Shown: positions 7,345 to 15,037 of the stretch, piece after piece
Position numbering within the stretch: position 1 is the first letter of the stretch
How the letters are laid out: every line of letters begins with the position of its first letter
Assembly (NCBI GenBank): GCA_036498205.1
Contig: DASXIC010000142.1
Coordinates: 1 to 27,219 of the forward strand
Direction: 5' to 3'
Length of the DNA stretch: 27,219 nt
DNA from: AV69 sp036498205
GTDB taxonomy: Bacteria > Verrucomicrobiota > Verrucomicrobiia > Chthoniobacterales > UBA10450
Translations under genes and position numbers: made by a program
Notes under the pieces: generated by a model
Database searches by the model: none
The model's input: the letters and a program-made list of their open reading frames with translations, nothing else
Told to the model about the DNA's origin: nothing

Positions 7345-8338
7345 GATAACGCTGAACCTCGTCGATAATATGCGGATTGACCTGGTGTTCAATGGACTCC
7401 GCCGCCACCCGGACCGCATTTTTGATGGCCAGCGGTGTGCTCGCCCCATGCGCAATAATGCAGATCCCGTTGACTCCCAGGAGCGGACTGCCGCCGTAGT
7501 CTTCCCAGTTCGTCTTTTTGTGGATCGCCTTAAAAGCCCCTTTGGCCATCGCTGCCCCCAGCGCGCGTTTCGGATTCCTTTTTAGCTCATGTTTTAACCA
7601 TGTGAAAATCGCATGCGCAATCGCTTCGCACGTTTTGAGAATGACATTGCCAACAAACCCGTCGCAGACCACCACCTCGACTGGATCTTCGAAAAGATCG
7701 TGCCCTTCGATATTGCCGCGAAAATTCACCGAACTAAGCTTCAGAAGTTTGAAGGCTTCCTTCGTTAGGTCTGTGCCTTTAACGTCCTCGCCTCCAATCG
7801 ACATCAAACCCACCGTTGGCTTCCGGAATCCGAGAACCCGATTGGAATAAACCGCGCCCATGATGGCGTATTCGACCAGGTTCTCTGGCCCGCAATTTGT
7901 ATTGGCGCCGGCGTCGATTAACACGAATAAGTTTGTTTCTGTTGGAATGAGGGCCGCGATTCCCGGGCGATCTATGCCAGGGAGAGTCCGGAGTTTTATC
8001 GTCGCTGCGGCGACAGCCGCACCGGTGTGTCCGGCACTGACAATTGCATCAGCCGCGCCTTGTTTTACAAGGTCGACAGCCCGGCTGATTGAAGAATCCT
8101 TTTTTCGCCGCACGGCGTCAACGGCTCGATCGGACATGTCTACCACTTGGGTGGAATGGACAATTTCGATTCGCCCGTCCGTACACTGGTGCTTTTTTAG
8201 CTCCCTCTCGATTCGGCTTGTGTCTCCGACCAGAAAAAGCTTGCCGATATGGCGATACTCCTCCAGTGCCATGACTGCACCGCTGACCAGATTGGGCGTC
8301 CCAAAATCGCCCCCCATGGCATCGAGCGCGATTTTCAT
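7307..8338 (-). CDS. plsX: Phosphate acyltransferase PlsX
   Basis: It converts acyl-ACP and phosphate to acyl-phosphate for the PlsY step of phosphatidic acid synthesis, acting peripherally at the membrane. The N-terminus MKIALDAMGGDFGTPN is the family signature. Other conserved blocks are SAGHTGAAVAAATIKLRTLPGIDRPGIAA, VLIDAGANTNCGPENL, and GFVGNVILKTCEA in the C-terminal half. The 343-residue length is normal. It sits between rpmF (83 bases upstream) and fabH (38-base overlap downstream), the standard bacterial lipid-gene order. No clear Shine-Dalgarno sequence precedes ATG 8338. Confidence 0.95.
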   Translation of the reverse strand: MKIALDAMGGDFGTPNLVSGAVMALEEYRHIGKLFLVGDTSRIERELKKHQCTDGRIEIVHSTQVVDMSDRAVDAVRRKKDSSISRAVDLVKQGAADAIVSAGHTGAAVAAATIKLRTLPGIDRPGIAALIPTETNLFVLIDAGANTNCGPENLVEYAIMGAVYSNRVLGFRKPTVGLMSIGGEDVKGTDLTKEAFKLLKLSSVNFRGNIEGHDLFEDPVEVVVCDGFVGNVILKTCEAIAHAIFTWLKHELKRNPKRALGAAMAKGAFKAIHKKTNWEDYGGSPLLGVNGICIIAHGASTPLAIKNAVRVAAESIEHQVNPHIIDEVQRYHETTTPLETAIR

Positions 8339-8421
8339 CGGTGCGGAAGTGTGGTTATTCCCCTGCTGGATTGCAAAACCAAAATGGAAAGGGAAACGCG
8401 GCCAGATCCGCGCATTCTCGA

Positions 8422-8604
8422 TCAGGCACCGCTAACACTGAGCACCTGGCGTCCTTTATAATAACCGCAAGAGGGACAGGCAGTGTGTGAGAGGACTGTG
8501 CTTCCGCACTGTGCGCATTTGCCAAGCTGCGGTGCGTGCCAGCGATTGGCCGCCTTGCGCGTACGCAATCGCATCTTTGAAGTTTTCCGTTTGGGGACGC
8601 CCAT
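8422..8604 (-). CDS. rpmF: 50S ribosomal protein L32
   Basis: A 60-residue ribosomal protein of the large subunit. The start MGVPKRKTSKMRLRTRKAA is the L32 signature. A zinc-ribbon pair follows, Cys30-x2-Cys33 and Cys43-x2-Cys46 (CAQC...CPSC), so this is the zinc-binding form of L32. It lies between yceD and plsX as in many bacteria. A hairpin with a T-run precedes it (see 8637-8677), which may let the cell adjust its transcription separately from yceD. Confidence 0.96.
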   Translation of the reverse strand: MGVPKRKTSKMRLRTRKAANRWHAPQLGKCAQCGSTVLSHTACPSCGYYKGRQVLSVSGA

Positions 8605-8636
8605 GAGAGAGGTTTAGAAAAGCAGAGTTTTCGAAA

Positions 8637-8677
8637 AAGACAACCCAAGGTGGGGTAAGGAATGGAGAAGTTGTCTT
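8637..8677 (-). terminator. Terminator-like or attenuator hairpin between yceD and rpmF
   Basis: On the transcribed (minus) strand AAGACAAC (8677-8670) pairs perfectly with GTTGTCTT (8644-8637). The stem is followed at once by further Ts, giving a run of five. The loop is long (25 bases), so it is a weak intrinsic terminator. Its place 33 bases before the rpmF start suits attenuation or partial termination inside the cluster. Confidence 0.35.
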
Positions 8678-8710
8678 GCAACGACCGGAGCGATGAGAGC
8701 GTCGGCTACG

Positions 8711-9178
8711 TTATTTGCGAAGGTGCAGCTTGTTCAGTTCGCCCCAGTCGTGCTCGCGTTTCCCAGCTTCCGCGACGGATTCGGGCATCGTTTCTGCCGT
8801 CGTGACTTTGGGGCCTTTGCAAACGCGTCCTCCCTCGCGATCGCAATGAGGGTAAGGTGGCAAGTTCAACAAAATGTCCTCGCGCAAGAACGGGGTAATG
8901 TCGACCGTCTCAGGTCCATGCAATTCGGTGTGCAATGCGAAGGCCGGTACACTGATTTCGTGTTCGAACTTCTCTAAACAGGCAACGCAGCGCAGCTCCA
9001 CCTTTTGTCCAATGGAACCGTTCGCCCAGAGGGCGCCGTCGGAAACCCCGAGATCAAGATTATAATGAAGCGGACCGATGCAACGAATGTCCTGTGCGGC
9101 GAGCTCCTGAAGAGGGCAATCCTCGTCGCCTTCGACGTGCAATCCTTCCGGCGGGATTCGCTTCAAATGAACTTTCAT
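8711..9178 (-). CDS. yceD: YceD/DUF177 family protein (23S rRNA accumulation protein family)
   Basis: A 155-residue DUF177 protein. The E. coli member YceD has been linked to 23S rRNA accumulation, and plant relatives act in plastid 23S processing. Visible features are the N-terminal LKRIPPEGLHVEGDED, the mid-protein LRCVACLEKFEHEI with the family CxxC (C-V-A-C), and the C-terminal RREDILLNLP-type segment (FLREDILLNLPPYPHC). The tail (about residues 120-155) is polar and variable. Its position directly upstream of rpmF is the most conserved neighbourhood of this family. The start codon overlaps the coaD stop by four bases (ATGA, 9175-9178), which implies translational coupling. Confidence 0.87.
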   Translation of the reverse strand: MKVHLKRIPPEGLHVEGDEDCPLQELAAQDIRCIGPLHYNLDLGVSDGALWANGSIGQKVELRCVACLEKFEHEISVPAFALHTELHGPETVDITPFLREDILLNLPPYPHCDREGGRVCKGPKVTTAETMPESVAEAGKREHDWGELNKLHLRK

Positions 9179-9651
9179 CTTTTCAGTTTTTTCGCGAGCG
9201 CTTCGGCTATTGGACGCGGGACAAATTCGGAAACGTTACCTCCTAAAAGCGCGATCTCCTTTACAATACGTGAACTGAGATAGGTGTATTCCTCCTTCGG
9301 CATCAGGAATATTGTTTCGACTTTACCATCGAGTTTCCGATTCATCAGAGCCATTTGGAATTCGAATTCAAAGTCGGAGATAGCGCGCAATCCTCGCACA
9401 ATCGCCTGCGCCTTCTCGGTTACGGCAAATTCAACCAGCAATCCTGGCATGGGCGCAACTCGGACTCCCGCGATCGTGATGGACTTGCGCAGCATTGCCA
9501 ATCGATCGTCGAGTGCAAAAAGGGGCTGCTTTTGGTCGTTGACCGCAACGGCCACGATCACTTCGTCGAAAAGCTTTCGTGCCCGCTCGATGACGTCGAG
9601 ATGGCCATTGGTAACTGGATCAAAGCTGCCCGGGTAAATCGCGCGTCGCAT
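9175..9651 (-). CDS. coaD: Phosphopantetheine adenylyltransferase
   Basis: It catalyses the penultimate step of coenzyme A synthesis, joining 4'-phosphopantetheine and ATP to give dephospho-CoA. The nucleotidyltransferase signature YPGSFDPVTNGHLDVI, with T/H-x-G-H (His17 region), is at the N-terminus. IVRGLRAISDFEFEFQMALMNR and the C-terminal LSSRIVKEIALLGGNVSEFVP match the CoaD family closely. The 158-residue length is typical. It is the first gene of the minus-strand run and diverges from the universal-stress gene at 9755, so the 103 bases between them should hold promoters in both directions; no convincing boxes were seen there. Confidence 0.96.
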   Translation of the reverse strand: MRRAIYPGSFDPVTNGHLDVIERARKLFDEVIVAVAVNDQKQPLFALDDRLAMLRKSITIAGVRVAPMPGLLVEFAVTEKAQAIVRGLRAISDFEFEFQMALMNRKLDGKVETIFLMPKEEYTYLSSRIVKEIALLGGNVSEFVPRPIAEALAKKLKR

Positions 9652-9754
9652 TGCAAAACCATTCGCAGACGCGAGCGAGTTTGAAAAGATCCAAACCGTT
9701 CGCCCGTCAAGGTGCGATTTGCCTAAAAATCCGCGTATCCGAAGCTATCGAGGC

Positions 9755-10558
9755 ATGAGTGATCCGACTTATCGAAAAATCGCGGTCGCGAGCACATTTT
9801 CTCCGCGGTTCGATCACGTGCTTTCCGAGGCGAAACGGGTGCGCGATCGGTTCGGATCAAAGTTCAGCCTGATTTTTGTCGGCGATAAGACCGAAGAGGT
9901 TGCGGCAAAATTTCAGGCGGCCGTCAAACGTCTTTCCCTGCCGGATGACACCACCATTTATTACGAACAGGGGAACCCCGCGAACGCAATTCTTCGGGTT
10001 TTGGAAAAGGAGGCCATCGATTTGATCGTGGCGGGCGCGTTGGAGAAGGAAGTGGTCTTGCATCCTTTTTTGGGCAACGTCGCCCGGCGTTTGCTGCGGG
10101 AGGGCCCGAGTTCGGTCATGCTTTTTACAGACCCGAAGCTCAAACCGGAGCCGCTGCGCAAACTGGTTTTCGTCGCAGAATATTCGGAGCATGCCTCGGA
10201 AGCCCTGCGGCTGGCGTGGTCCCTGGCGCAATTGGAAAAGTCAGAACGGGTTTATGTCATTCGTGTGATCACGACTTTTGACGAGGCTCGGGCGGCAAAG
10301 CGTGGGAGCCCCGGCGAACAATCCGATGAGGAAGCAAAACTCGAGCAGTTTGTGCTCTCCCTTGGCCACACTGAGGTGCCCACGGAAGTGCGCTCGATTC
10401 GTGGAAACACCGGTTTTGTCGCGGCCGATTTCGTTAAATCGGTGGAAGCGGATTTGCTGGTGGTGCCACTGGATCGGCAAAAAAACAGTGGGCGATTACC
10501 ACCAAACTTGGAATGGCTTACGGACGTGATTCCGTGCAATCTCTGGGTGATTCGCTGA
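9755..10558 (+). CDS. Tandem universal stress protein (two Usp domains)
   Basis: A 267-residue soluble protein with two UspA-like alpha/beta domains. The first is at ~7-130 (YRKIAVASTFSPRFDHVLSEA, then NPANAILRVLEKEAIDLIVAGALEKE). The second is at ~135-267 (RKLVFVAEYSEHASEALRLAW, then GNTGFVAADFVKSVEADLLVVPLDR). The usual ATP-binding G-x2-G-x9-G-[S/T] motif is not clearly complete in either domain, so nucleotide binding is uncertain. ATG 9755 is preferred to an upstream in-frame TTG at 9719 because the Usp fold starts right after it. It lies 46 bases upstream of the B12-mutase pair in the same direction and could share its transcript; a functional link is unknown. Confidence 0.75.
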   Translation: MSDPTYRKIAVASTFSPRFDHVLSEAKRVRDRFGSKFSLIFVGDKTEEVAAKFQAAVKRLSLPDDTTIYYEQGNPANAILRVLEKEAIDLIVAGALEKEVVLHPFLGNVARRLLREGPSSVMLFTDPKLKPEPLRKLVFVAEYSEHASEALRLAWSLAQLEKSERVYVIRVITTFDEARAAKRGSPGEQSDEEAKLEQFVLSLGHTEVPTEVRSIRGNTGFVAADFVKSVEADLLVVPLDRQKNSGRLPPNLEWLTDVIPCNLWVIR

Positions 10559-10604
10559 TTGCCGGCATTGCTGGATCGGGGATAACCATTACTCTTTTTC
10601 TTCC

Positions 10605-11816
10605 ATGCCTTCACCTATTCGCGTTCTGACGGCCGTTCCCATCTGCGATGGCCATGACAGCGCAATTAATACGATAAACCTCGAGTTTATTCGGAATGGC
10701 ATTGAGGTCGTTTACCTCGGCTTTCATCGCTACGTAAGCGACATCGTCCGTGCCGCTATCCAGGAGGACGTCGCTGCCATCGGGATCTCAAGTTATAACG
10801 GCGGCCATATCGAATTCTTTGCCGAGGTGGTGCGGCAGTTGCGCAAGCGCGGCGCGCACGACATCGCCGTCTTTGGTGGCGGGGGCGGAACGATCACACA
10901 CGAGGATGCCAAGTTGATGAAGCGTAAAGGAGTCGATCAGATCTTTTTCGCGGGAACATCGCTCAACGAGATGACCGATTATGTGCGTAAACATTATAGC
11001 AAGCCGCGAAAAATCGCAGCCAAGAGCGGCGGATCCGATTTGGCCCTGGCGCAACAATTGACCAGGATCGAGGAGTCGTTTACCCGGAAAGAAGGAAAAG
11101 GGAAACTGGCGGCTCGGAGTTCGAAAAACTCAAAGCGGGCCCATGTCGTGGGTATCACGGGGCCGGGTGGGGCCGGCAAGACAACATTAATCGACGAGTT
11201 GGTGTTGCGTTTCCTCCAGCGCGATCCGAAGGCGCGAATCGCAATTTTGTCGCACGATCCGAGCGTGATCGGGGAAGGCGCTTTGCTTGGCGATCGTGCC
11301 ACCATGATCAATTCGCAGGACGACCGGGTCTTCATGCGCAGCATGGCCACCCGTGGTCAGGCGGGTGGATTATCGCCGGCAACAGAGAGTTGCCTCGATC
11401 TTCTTGCTCACTCCGGATTCGACTACCTAATTATTGAGACGGTCGGGACAGGTCAGGAAGCATTGCCTTTTCGCACGAAATTGGTCGATCAAACCGTGCT
11501 GGTAATGAATCCAGATTACGGTGCGCGGCTGCAGTTGCAGAAAATCGTTATGCTCGATGTAGCCGATATCGTGGTGGTGAACAAAACCGATCTTGAACGA
11601 GCCAAAGCTGCTCTCGCCGAGATCAGCCAACGTCTGACGCAGAACCAGCGGCAGCAAAAGATTGTAGCCACAGTGGCAAAGCGCCATCGGGATCCGGGTG
11701 TCGACGAGTTATACAATTTGATCAGAAAAGATTCTTCAATAGCAGGAACCCGTGAGCGCCCGAATGCCTTGAGAAACAGGCCCTCTGGCACGAGAAGGTT
11801 GCAGGCAACGAAATAA
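10605..11816 (+). CDS. B12-binding domain fused to MeaB/MeaI-type GTPase (N-terminal half of a split IcmF-like mutase)
   Basis: A 403-residue protein. Residues 1-135 form a cobalamin-binding domain with DGHDSAIN at 15-22 (the Ala in place of Gly in the D-x-H-x2-G motif is also found in IcmF), SSYNGGH at 62-68 and GGGGG at 91-95. Residues ~178-375 are a G3E-family P-loop GTPase chaperone, with Walker A GPGGAGKT (186-193), DPSVIGEGALLGDR, IETVGTGQ and NKTD (326-329). In IcmF (fused isobutyryl-CoA mutase) these two modules precede the mutase barrel in one ~1,090-residue chain. Here the chain stops, and the barrel is the next gene 57 bases downstream. It probably loads and protects adenosylcobalamin on that partner. 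The linker (~136-177) and C-terminus are Lys/Arg-rich. Confidence 0.88.
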   Translation: MPSPIRVLTAVPICDGHDSAINTINLEFIRNGIEVVYLGFHRYVSDIVRAAIQEDVAAIGISSYNGGHIEFFAEVVRQLRKRGAHDIAVFGGGGGTITHEDAKLMKRKGVDQIFFAGTSLNEMTDYVRKHYSKPRKIAAKSGGSDLALAQQLTRIEESFTRKEGKGKLAARSSKNSKRAHVVGITGPGGAGKTTLIDELVLRFLQRDPKARIAILSHDPSVIGEGALLGDRATMINSQDDRVFMRSMATRGQAGGLSPATESCLDLLAHSGFDYLIIETVGTGQEALPFRTKLVDQTVLVMNPDYGARLQLQKIVMLDVADIVVVNKTDLERAKAALAEISQRLTQNQRQQKIVATVAKRHRDPGVDELYNLIRKDSSIAGTRERPNALRNRPSGTRRLQATK

Positions 11817-11859
11817 TACGATTCTTGTCATGATAGCGCGCAGCCCGGTCGGAATAAGC

Positions 11860-11864
11860 GGAGG
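11860..11864 (+). promoter_or_regulatory. Shine-Dalgarno site of the mutase large subunit
   Basis: GGAGG ends 9 bases before ATG 11874. It is one of the few strong ribosome-binding sites in this window. It shows that the mutase barrel is translated from its own start, which supports a real gene split rather than a frameshift within one reading frame. Confidence 0.7.
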
Positions 11865-11873
11865 AAAACGATA

Positions 11874-13697
11874 ATGAGTAAGCTTGGACAAGTTATTGAA
11901 TCGGTCGAAAACCACGGACAGTTCGTCTCCGACCAGGTGCGGCGCGCACGCACGGATGAAAAGTTCGGCCGCGAGATGAGCGAGCGTTGGAAAAAAATAA
12001 AAGCGGAAATTCCAATCTCGCCCGCTCCCACGGGGTTGCCTTTACCGCGACTGGCATTACCCGAAATCGATGAACCGGGTGAAATAGCGCGTTATTTGTT
12101 TGGTGATGGATTGCCTGGTGACTTCCCGTTTTTAAACGGAGCATATCGGGAAATGTATCTGGAGCCGTTGCAGCGCGTGACGATTGAGGACGGCAGCTAT
12201 GGCAAGAGAAAGGCGTCCAATGGATCGCAGACGCAGAAGAATGGCGCTCGCCCTCCGGAAGAACCGACTCGGCTGTTCTCCGGTCTTATGTTGGCCGAGG
12301 ACACCAACAGGCGATTTCATTTTCTAAGCGCCCATCAACGTTCCAAACGTTTGAGCACAGCCTTCGATGGACCGACCCTTTACGGCATCGATTCCGATGC
12401 CGATGGCGTCTCCGGAAAAATCGGCGAGGGAGGCGTTGCAGTAGACACGGTCGAAGACATGGTCCGGCTCTACGACGGCTTCGAGCTTGGTTCACCGGAT
12501 TTCTCCGCCTCCATGACGATTAGCGGGCCGGCGCCAGTCATCATGGCGATGTATATCGCCGCGGCCAGGCGGCGCTTCGGCCCGAGCGTCGTTCCGAAAC
12601 TGCGCGGCACCATTCAGGCCGATATCTTCAAAGAAGTCCAGGCCCAGAATGAAACGATATTCCCGACGGAGGCATCGCTGCGGTTTCTCTGCGATATGAT
12701 CGAATGGACCACACGTGAAATGCCGCGCTGGTACCCGGTTTCGATCAGCGGTTATCACATCGGTGAAGCCGGGGCCACGCCGGTGCAACAAGCGGCTTAC
12801 ACCCTTTCCAACGGTTTTGCTTATGCCGAATTGCTCGCCGCTCGCGGGATACATGTCGATCAATTCGGCCCGCGACTCTCATTTTTTCTCGATTGCGGCC
12901 TCGATGTTGAATACATCGCGCTTGCGCGCGTTTCGCGAAAGATATGGGCGATCGGTATGCGCGATGTTTTTGGCGCCGGACACCGGGCCCAGATGTTCAA
13001 ATTGCACACGCAAACGAGCGGGCGCTCGCTCATCGCCGCGGAGTTTAAAAATAATCTCACGCGCACGGCTGCGGAGCTGATGCTTGCTTACATGAACGGT
13101 ACGAACTCCTGCCACTCGAACAGTGCGGACGAGCCGTTTACAACGCCAAGTGAAGAATGGATTCGTCTCGCTGCTCATGGCCAGGCCATCCTGCTCGAGG
13201 AATCGGGGATTTTTAAGCATACCATGAATATGCTGAGTGGTTCTCCGGGGATGAAAGCGGTCGAGCGCGCGGTCGAGAAAGCCATTCTCGATGAATTTCG
13301 CCAGATTGAGCAGCTGGGTGGCGTGCTCGCGGCAGTCGAAAACCGCTACCAGCGCAGTCAGATTCAAACCGCCGCACATCGTTACGAACAGCAGATTTAT
13401 GAGGGCACGCGTCCAATCGTCGGCCTCAATCGCTATCGTAATGGCGCGGATGAGATGCCGGATATGGAACTGGCGCGAACGCCACGATCCAGGCAGCAGT
13501 TGCAGATTGACCGGCTAACGAAGTTCAAGAAGAAAAATGCTGAGAAAGCGAAAAAGGCGCTGGAGAAACTCGCTCAAGTTGTCGAGCGCGGCGAAAATTC
13601 TTTCCCCGCGCTGCTCGAAGCGGTGGAGGTTTGTTCTCTTGGGCAGATTACCGGCCGTTTACAAGAAATCGTCGGGCGATTTCGTCCGATGGTGTAG
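11874..13697 (+). CDS. Acyl-CoA mutase large subunit, IcmF/methylmalonyl-CoA mutase family
   Basis: A 607-residue B12-dependent carbon-skeleton mutase barrel without its own B12 domain. IcmF-like blocks include PTRLFSG (130-136), TNRRFHFLS, KRLSTAFDGPTLYG (157-170), GTIQADIFKEVQAQNE (244-259), RWYPVSISGYHIGEAGA (284-300) and HTQTSGRSL (377-385). The substrate-pocket segment reads GAYREMY (89-95), closer to the Pro-Tyr-x2-Met-Tyr of methylmalonyl-CoA mutase than to IcmF as I remember it. SCHSNSADEPFTTP (411-424) replaces the usual SLHTN-x2-DEA block, and NMLSGSPGMKAVE (451-463) replaces the common PWxGSYxxE. The C-terminus (~535-570) is a Lys-rich helix. Substrate is therefore undecided between methylmalonyl/succinyl-CoA, isobutyryl/butyryl-CoA or another acyl-CoA. 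It should act with the B12-GTPase gene just upstream. Confidence 0.88.
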   Translation: MSKLGQVIESVENHGQFVSDQVRRARTDEKFGREMSERWKKIKAEIPISPAPTGLPLPRLALPEIDEPGEIARYLFGDGLPGDFPFLNGAYREMYLEPLQRVTIEDGSYGKRKASNGSQTQKNGARPPEEPTRLFSGLMLAEDTNRRFHFLSAHQRSKRLSTAFDGPTLYGIDSDADGVSGKIGEGGVAVDTVEDMVRLYDGFELGSPDFSASMTISGPAPVIMAMYIAAARRRFGPSVVPKLRGTIQADIFKEVQAQNETIFPTEASLRFLCDMIEWTTREMPRWYPVSISGYHIGEAGATPVQQAAYTLSNGFAYAELLAARGIHVDQFGPRLSFFLDCGLDVEYIALARVSRKIWAIGMRDVFGAGHRAQMFKLHTQTSGRSLIAAEFKNNLTRTAAELMLAYMNGTNSCHSNSADEPFTTPSEEWIRLAAHGQAILLEESGIFKHTMNMLSGSPGMKAVERAVEKAILDEFRQIEQLGGVLAAVENRYQRSQIQTAAHRYEQQIYEGTRPIVGLNRYRNGADEMPDMELARTPRSRQQLQIDRLTKFKKKNAEKAKKALEKLAQVVERGENSFPALLEAVEVCSLGQITGRLQEIVGRFRPMV

Positions 13698-13698
13698 C

Positions 13699-14109
13699 TT
13701 ACTTTTTGATGATTCGCTTCAGTTTCATGTTGTCGCGGTAAAAGGGCGCGCAACGCGAATCGCTCATTTTCGTGGCCTTAAGCGAGACGGCAACATCATC
13801 ACCAGCAAGCGCGATCGTTCCGGTTCCCGAATTGTTGTGACTGTCTTTCCAAGTGAACTGCGCATGGTTGCCGCTCACTTTCCCCGTGCCCGTTGCTTCT
13901 GGGGCGGGGCCGCTGCCATTTGAATAGGCGGCGTCGAACGCAATGTTCAGCGTACTGCCGGTCTGCTGCACGCTGAATTCGAATACCGCCTGACCATTGA
14001 GGAACTTTTTGTCTACGTACTCACCATCAAATCCCCCCGGCTTCGCCGCCGTAGCTGAGCGGGCCACTACGAGTAGAATCGCAATCAAACCGATGGCGGT
14101 CCTTTGCAT
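13699..14109 (-). CDS. Small secreted protein of unknown function
   Basis: From ATG 14109 the product is 136 residues with a Sec signal peptide (MQRTAIGLIAILLVVARSATA, cleavage near residue 21). The mature part is rich in Gly, Ser, Thr and alternating hydrophobics (FEFSVQQTGSTLNIAF, GTGTIALAGDDVAVSLKATKM), which suggests a small beta-barrel or beta-sandwich. It has one Cys, near the C-terminus. I do not recognise the family. The longer open frame to 14283 is rejected because its first 58 residues look non-coding and hide the signal peptide. The gene converges on the mutase gene with a single base between the two stop codons, so no terminator fits between them. Confidence 0.65.
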   Translation of the reverse strand: MQRTAIGLIAILLVVARSATAAKPGGFDGEYVDKKFLNGQAVFEFSVQQTGSTLNIAFDAAYSNGSGPAPEATGTGKVSGNHAQFTWKDSHNNSGTGTIALAGDDVAVSLKATKMSDSRCAPFYRDNMKLKRIIKK

Positions 14110-14304
14110 GTGCCGATTACACGACGAATTCCGACTTCTGTCGATATCTTGTCGGCCAGAATAGAGAAGCCGTGCTATTGCGCCCCGGATCGAGACGCGG
14201 GCAATTGCTGTAGTGTCCGCTGTCTGAGCGGAATCATCGGCTTGCGCTTGGAACTCCGAGAATTTTCGCGAGCAGGCAAGCACACGCTACAAAAGCAGTT
14301 CTCT

Positions 14305-14340
14305 AAACCGCCCGGGCGATTGAGGTCAATCGCCCCTACC
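14305..14340. repeat. Second copy of the mosaic palindromic repeat
   Basis: AAACCGCCC is followed by GGGCGATTGAGGTCAATCGCCC and CTACC. These are the same building blocks as at 880-934, in which the ATTGA/TCAAT hairpin and the AACCGCCC unit are joined in a different order and orientation. It lies between the secreted-protein gene and the DUF1203 gene. The rest of this 268-base gap holds nothing recognisable. Confidence 0.65.
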
Positions 14341-14377
14341 AGAGGGCTCGGCATGAAATCGAAGCGGATTTTCTAAG

Positions 14378-14845
14378 CTAAACGCGATCGACGCGACAGG
14401 AGTAACAGCCAGCTCCTGCGTTATGCAGATGTAAATAGGCGACGTGTTCATCTGCAAAAAAATCGGCGATGCTTTGTTCAATCGCGTGGCCTTCTACAAC
14501 CCTCGCGTTTTTCATCGTGCCGTCGGAATCGTAGCCCCGAACAGAAATTGTTCGGCGCCGAACGACCTCTGGAATTTTGCCTGGTTGAAGGGTTGCCTCG
14601 ACCGCCTTTTCGCGCACGAAAATCGGGCCGGTCGCGCGATAGGGTGAGTCCGCCGGTTGATGCATGTAGTTGAGCAAAATCACGCTCTCGCCCATCTCTG
14701 CATCTTTCAGACTGACCCGACACGGAAAACCTGGATTTGCATCCACAATCATGCGTCGCGCCCCACGGTTCGCCAAATCCTCATCGGACAAAGCGAAAAG
14801 ATCTTTAAAATCGTTCAACGGCAAAGGAATGAGTTGAAAATTCAC
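14378..14845 (-). CDS. DUF1203 family protein
   Basis: A 155-residue soluble protein matching my memory of DUF1203: a phenylalanine- and leucine-rich start (FQLIPLPLNDFKDLFALSDEDL), then ARRMIVDANPGFPCRVSLKDAEMGE, LLNYMHQPADSPYRATGPIFVRE, and a C-terminal HLHNAGAGCYSCRVDRV. Two Cys in the tail (GCYSC) and one in PGFPCR are conserved family features and might bind metal or form a redox pair. No function is established for the family as far as I know. ATG 14845 keeps the family start. It is divergent from the MFS transporter, with 192 bases between the starts. Confidence 0.82.
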   Translation of the reverse strand: MNFQLIPLPLNDFKDLFALSDEDLANRGARRMIVDANPGFPCRVSLKDAEMGESVILLNYMHQPADSPYRATGPIFVREKAVEATLQPGKIPEVVRRRTISVRGYDSDGTMKNARVVEGHAIEQSIADFFADEHVAYLHLHNAGAGCYSCRVDRV

Positions 14846-15037
14846 CTCTCAGTCTGATCCGGTTCGACGCGGCGACAACCGATTTTGCGACGCGGCATTT
14901 TGGCTGCGATCGGACGATGATCAAAGCTGCCTGATACAGAGCCTGAAGGGCCACCCGCTGCGAAGAATGCGACACGGTCGAGGTGGAATTGGCAAGGATT
15001 CCTTGTGAGCTTGCGCTCCACGTTATGCTGCGGAGCG

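Noticed and set aside
7345..7455. N-terminal extension of fabH up to 7455
   Set aside because: The added residues are basic and unlike FabH, and lie entirely within plsX coding sequence.
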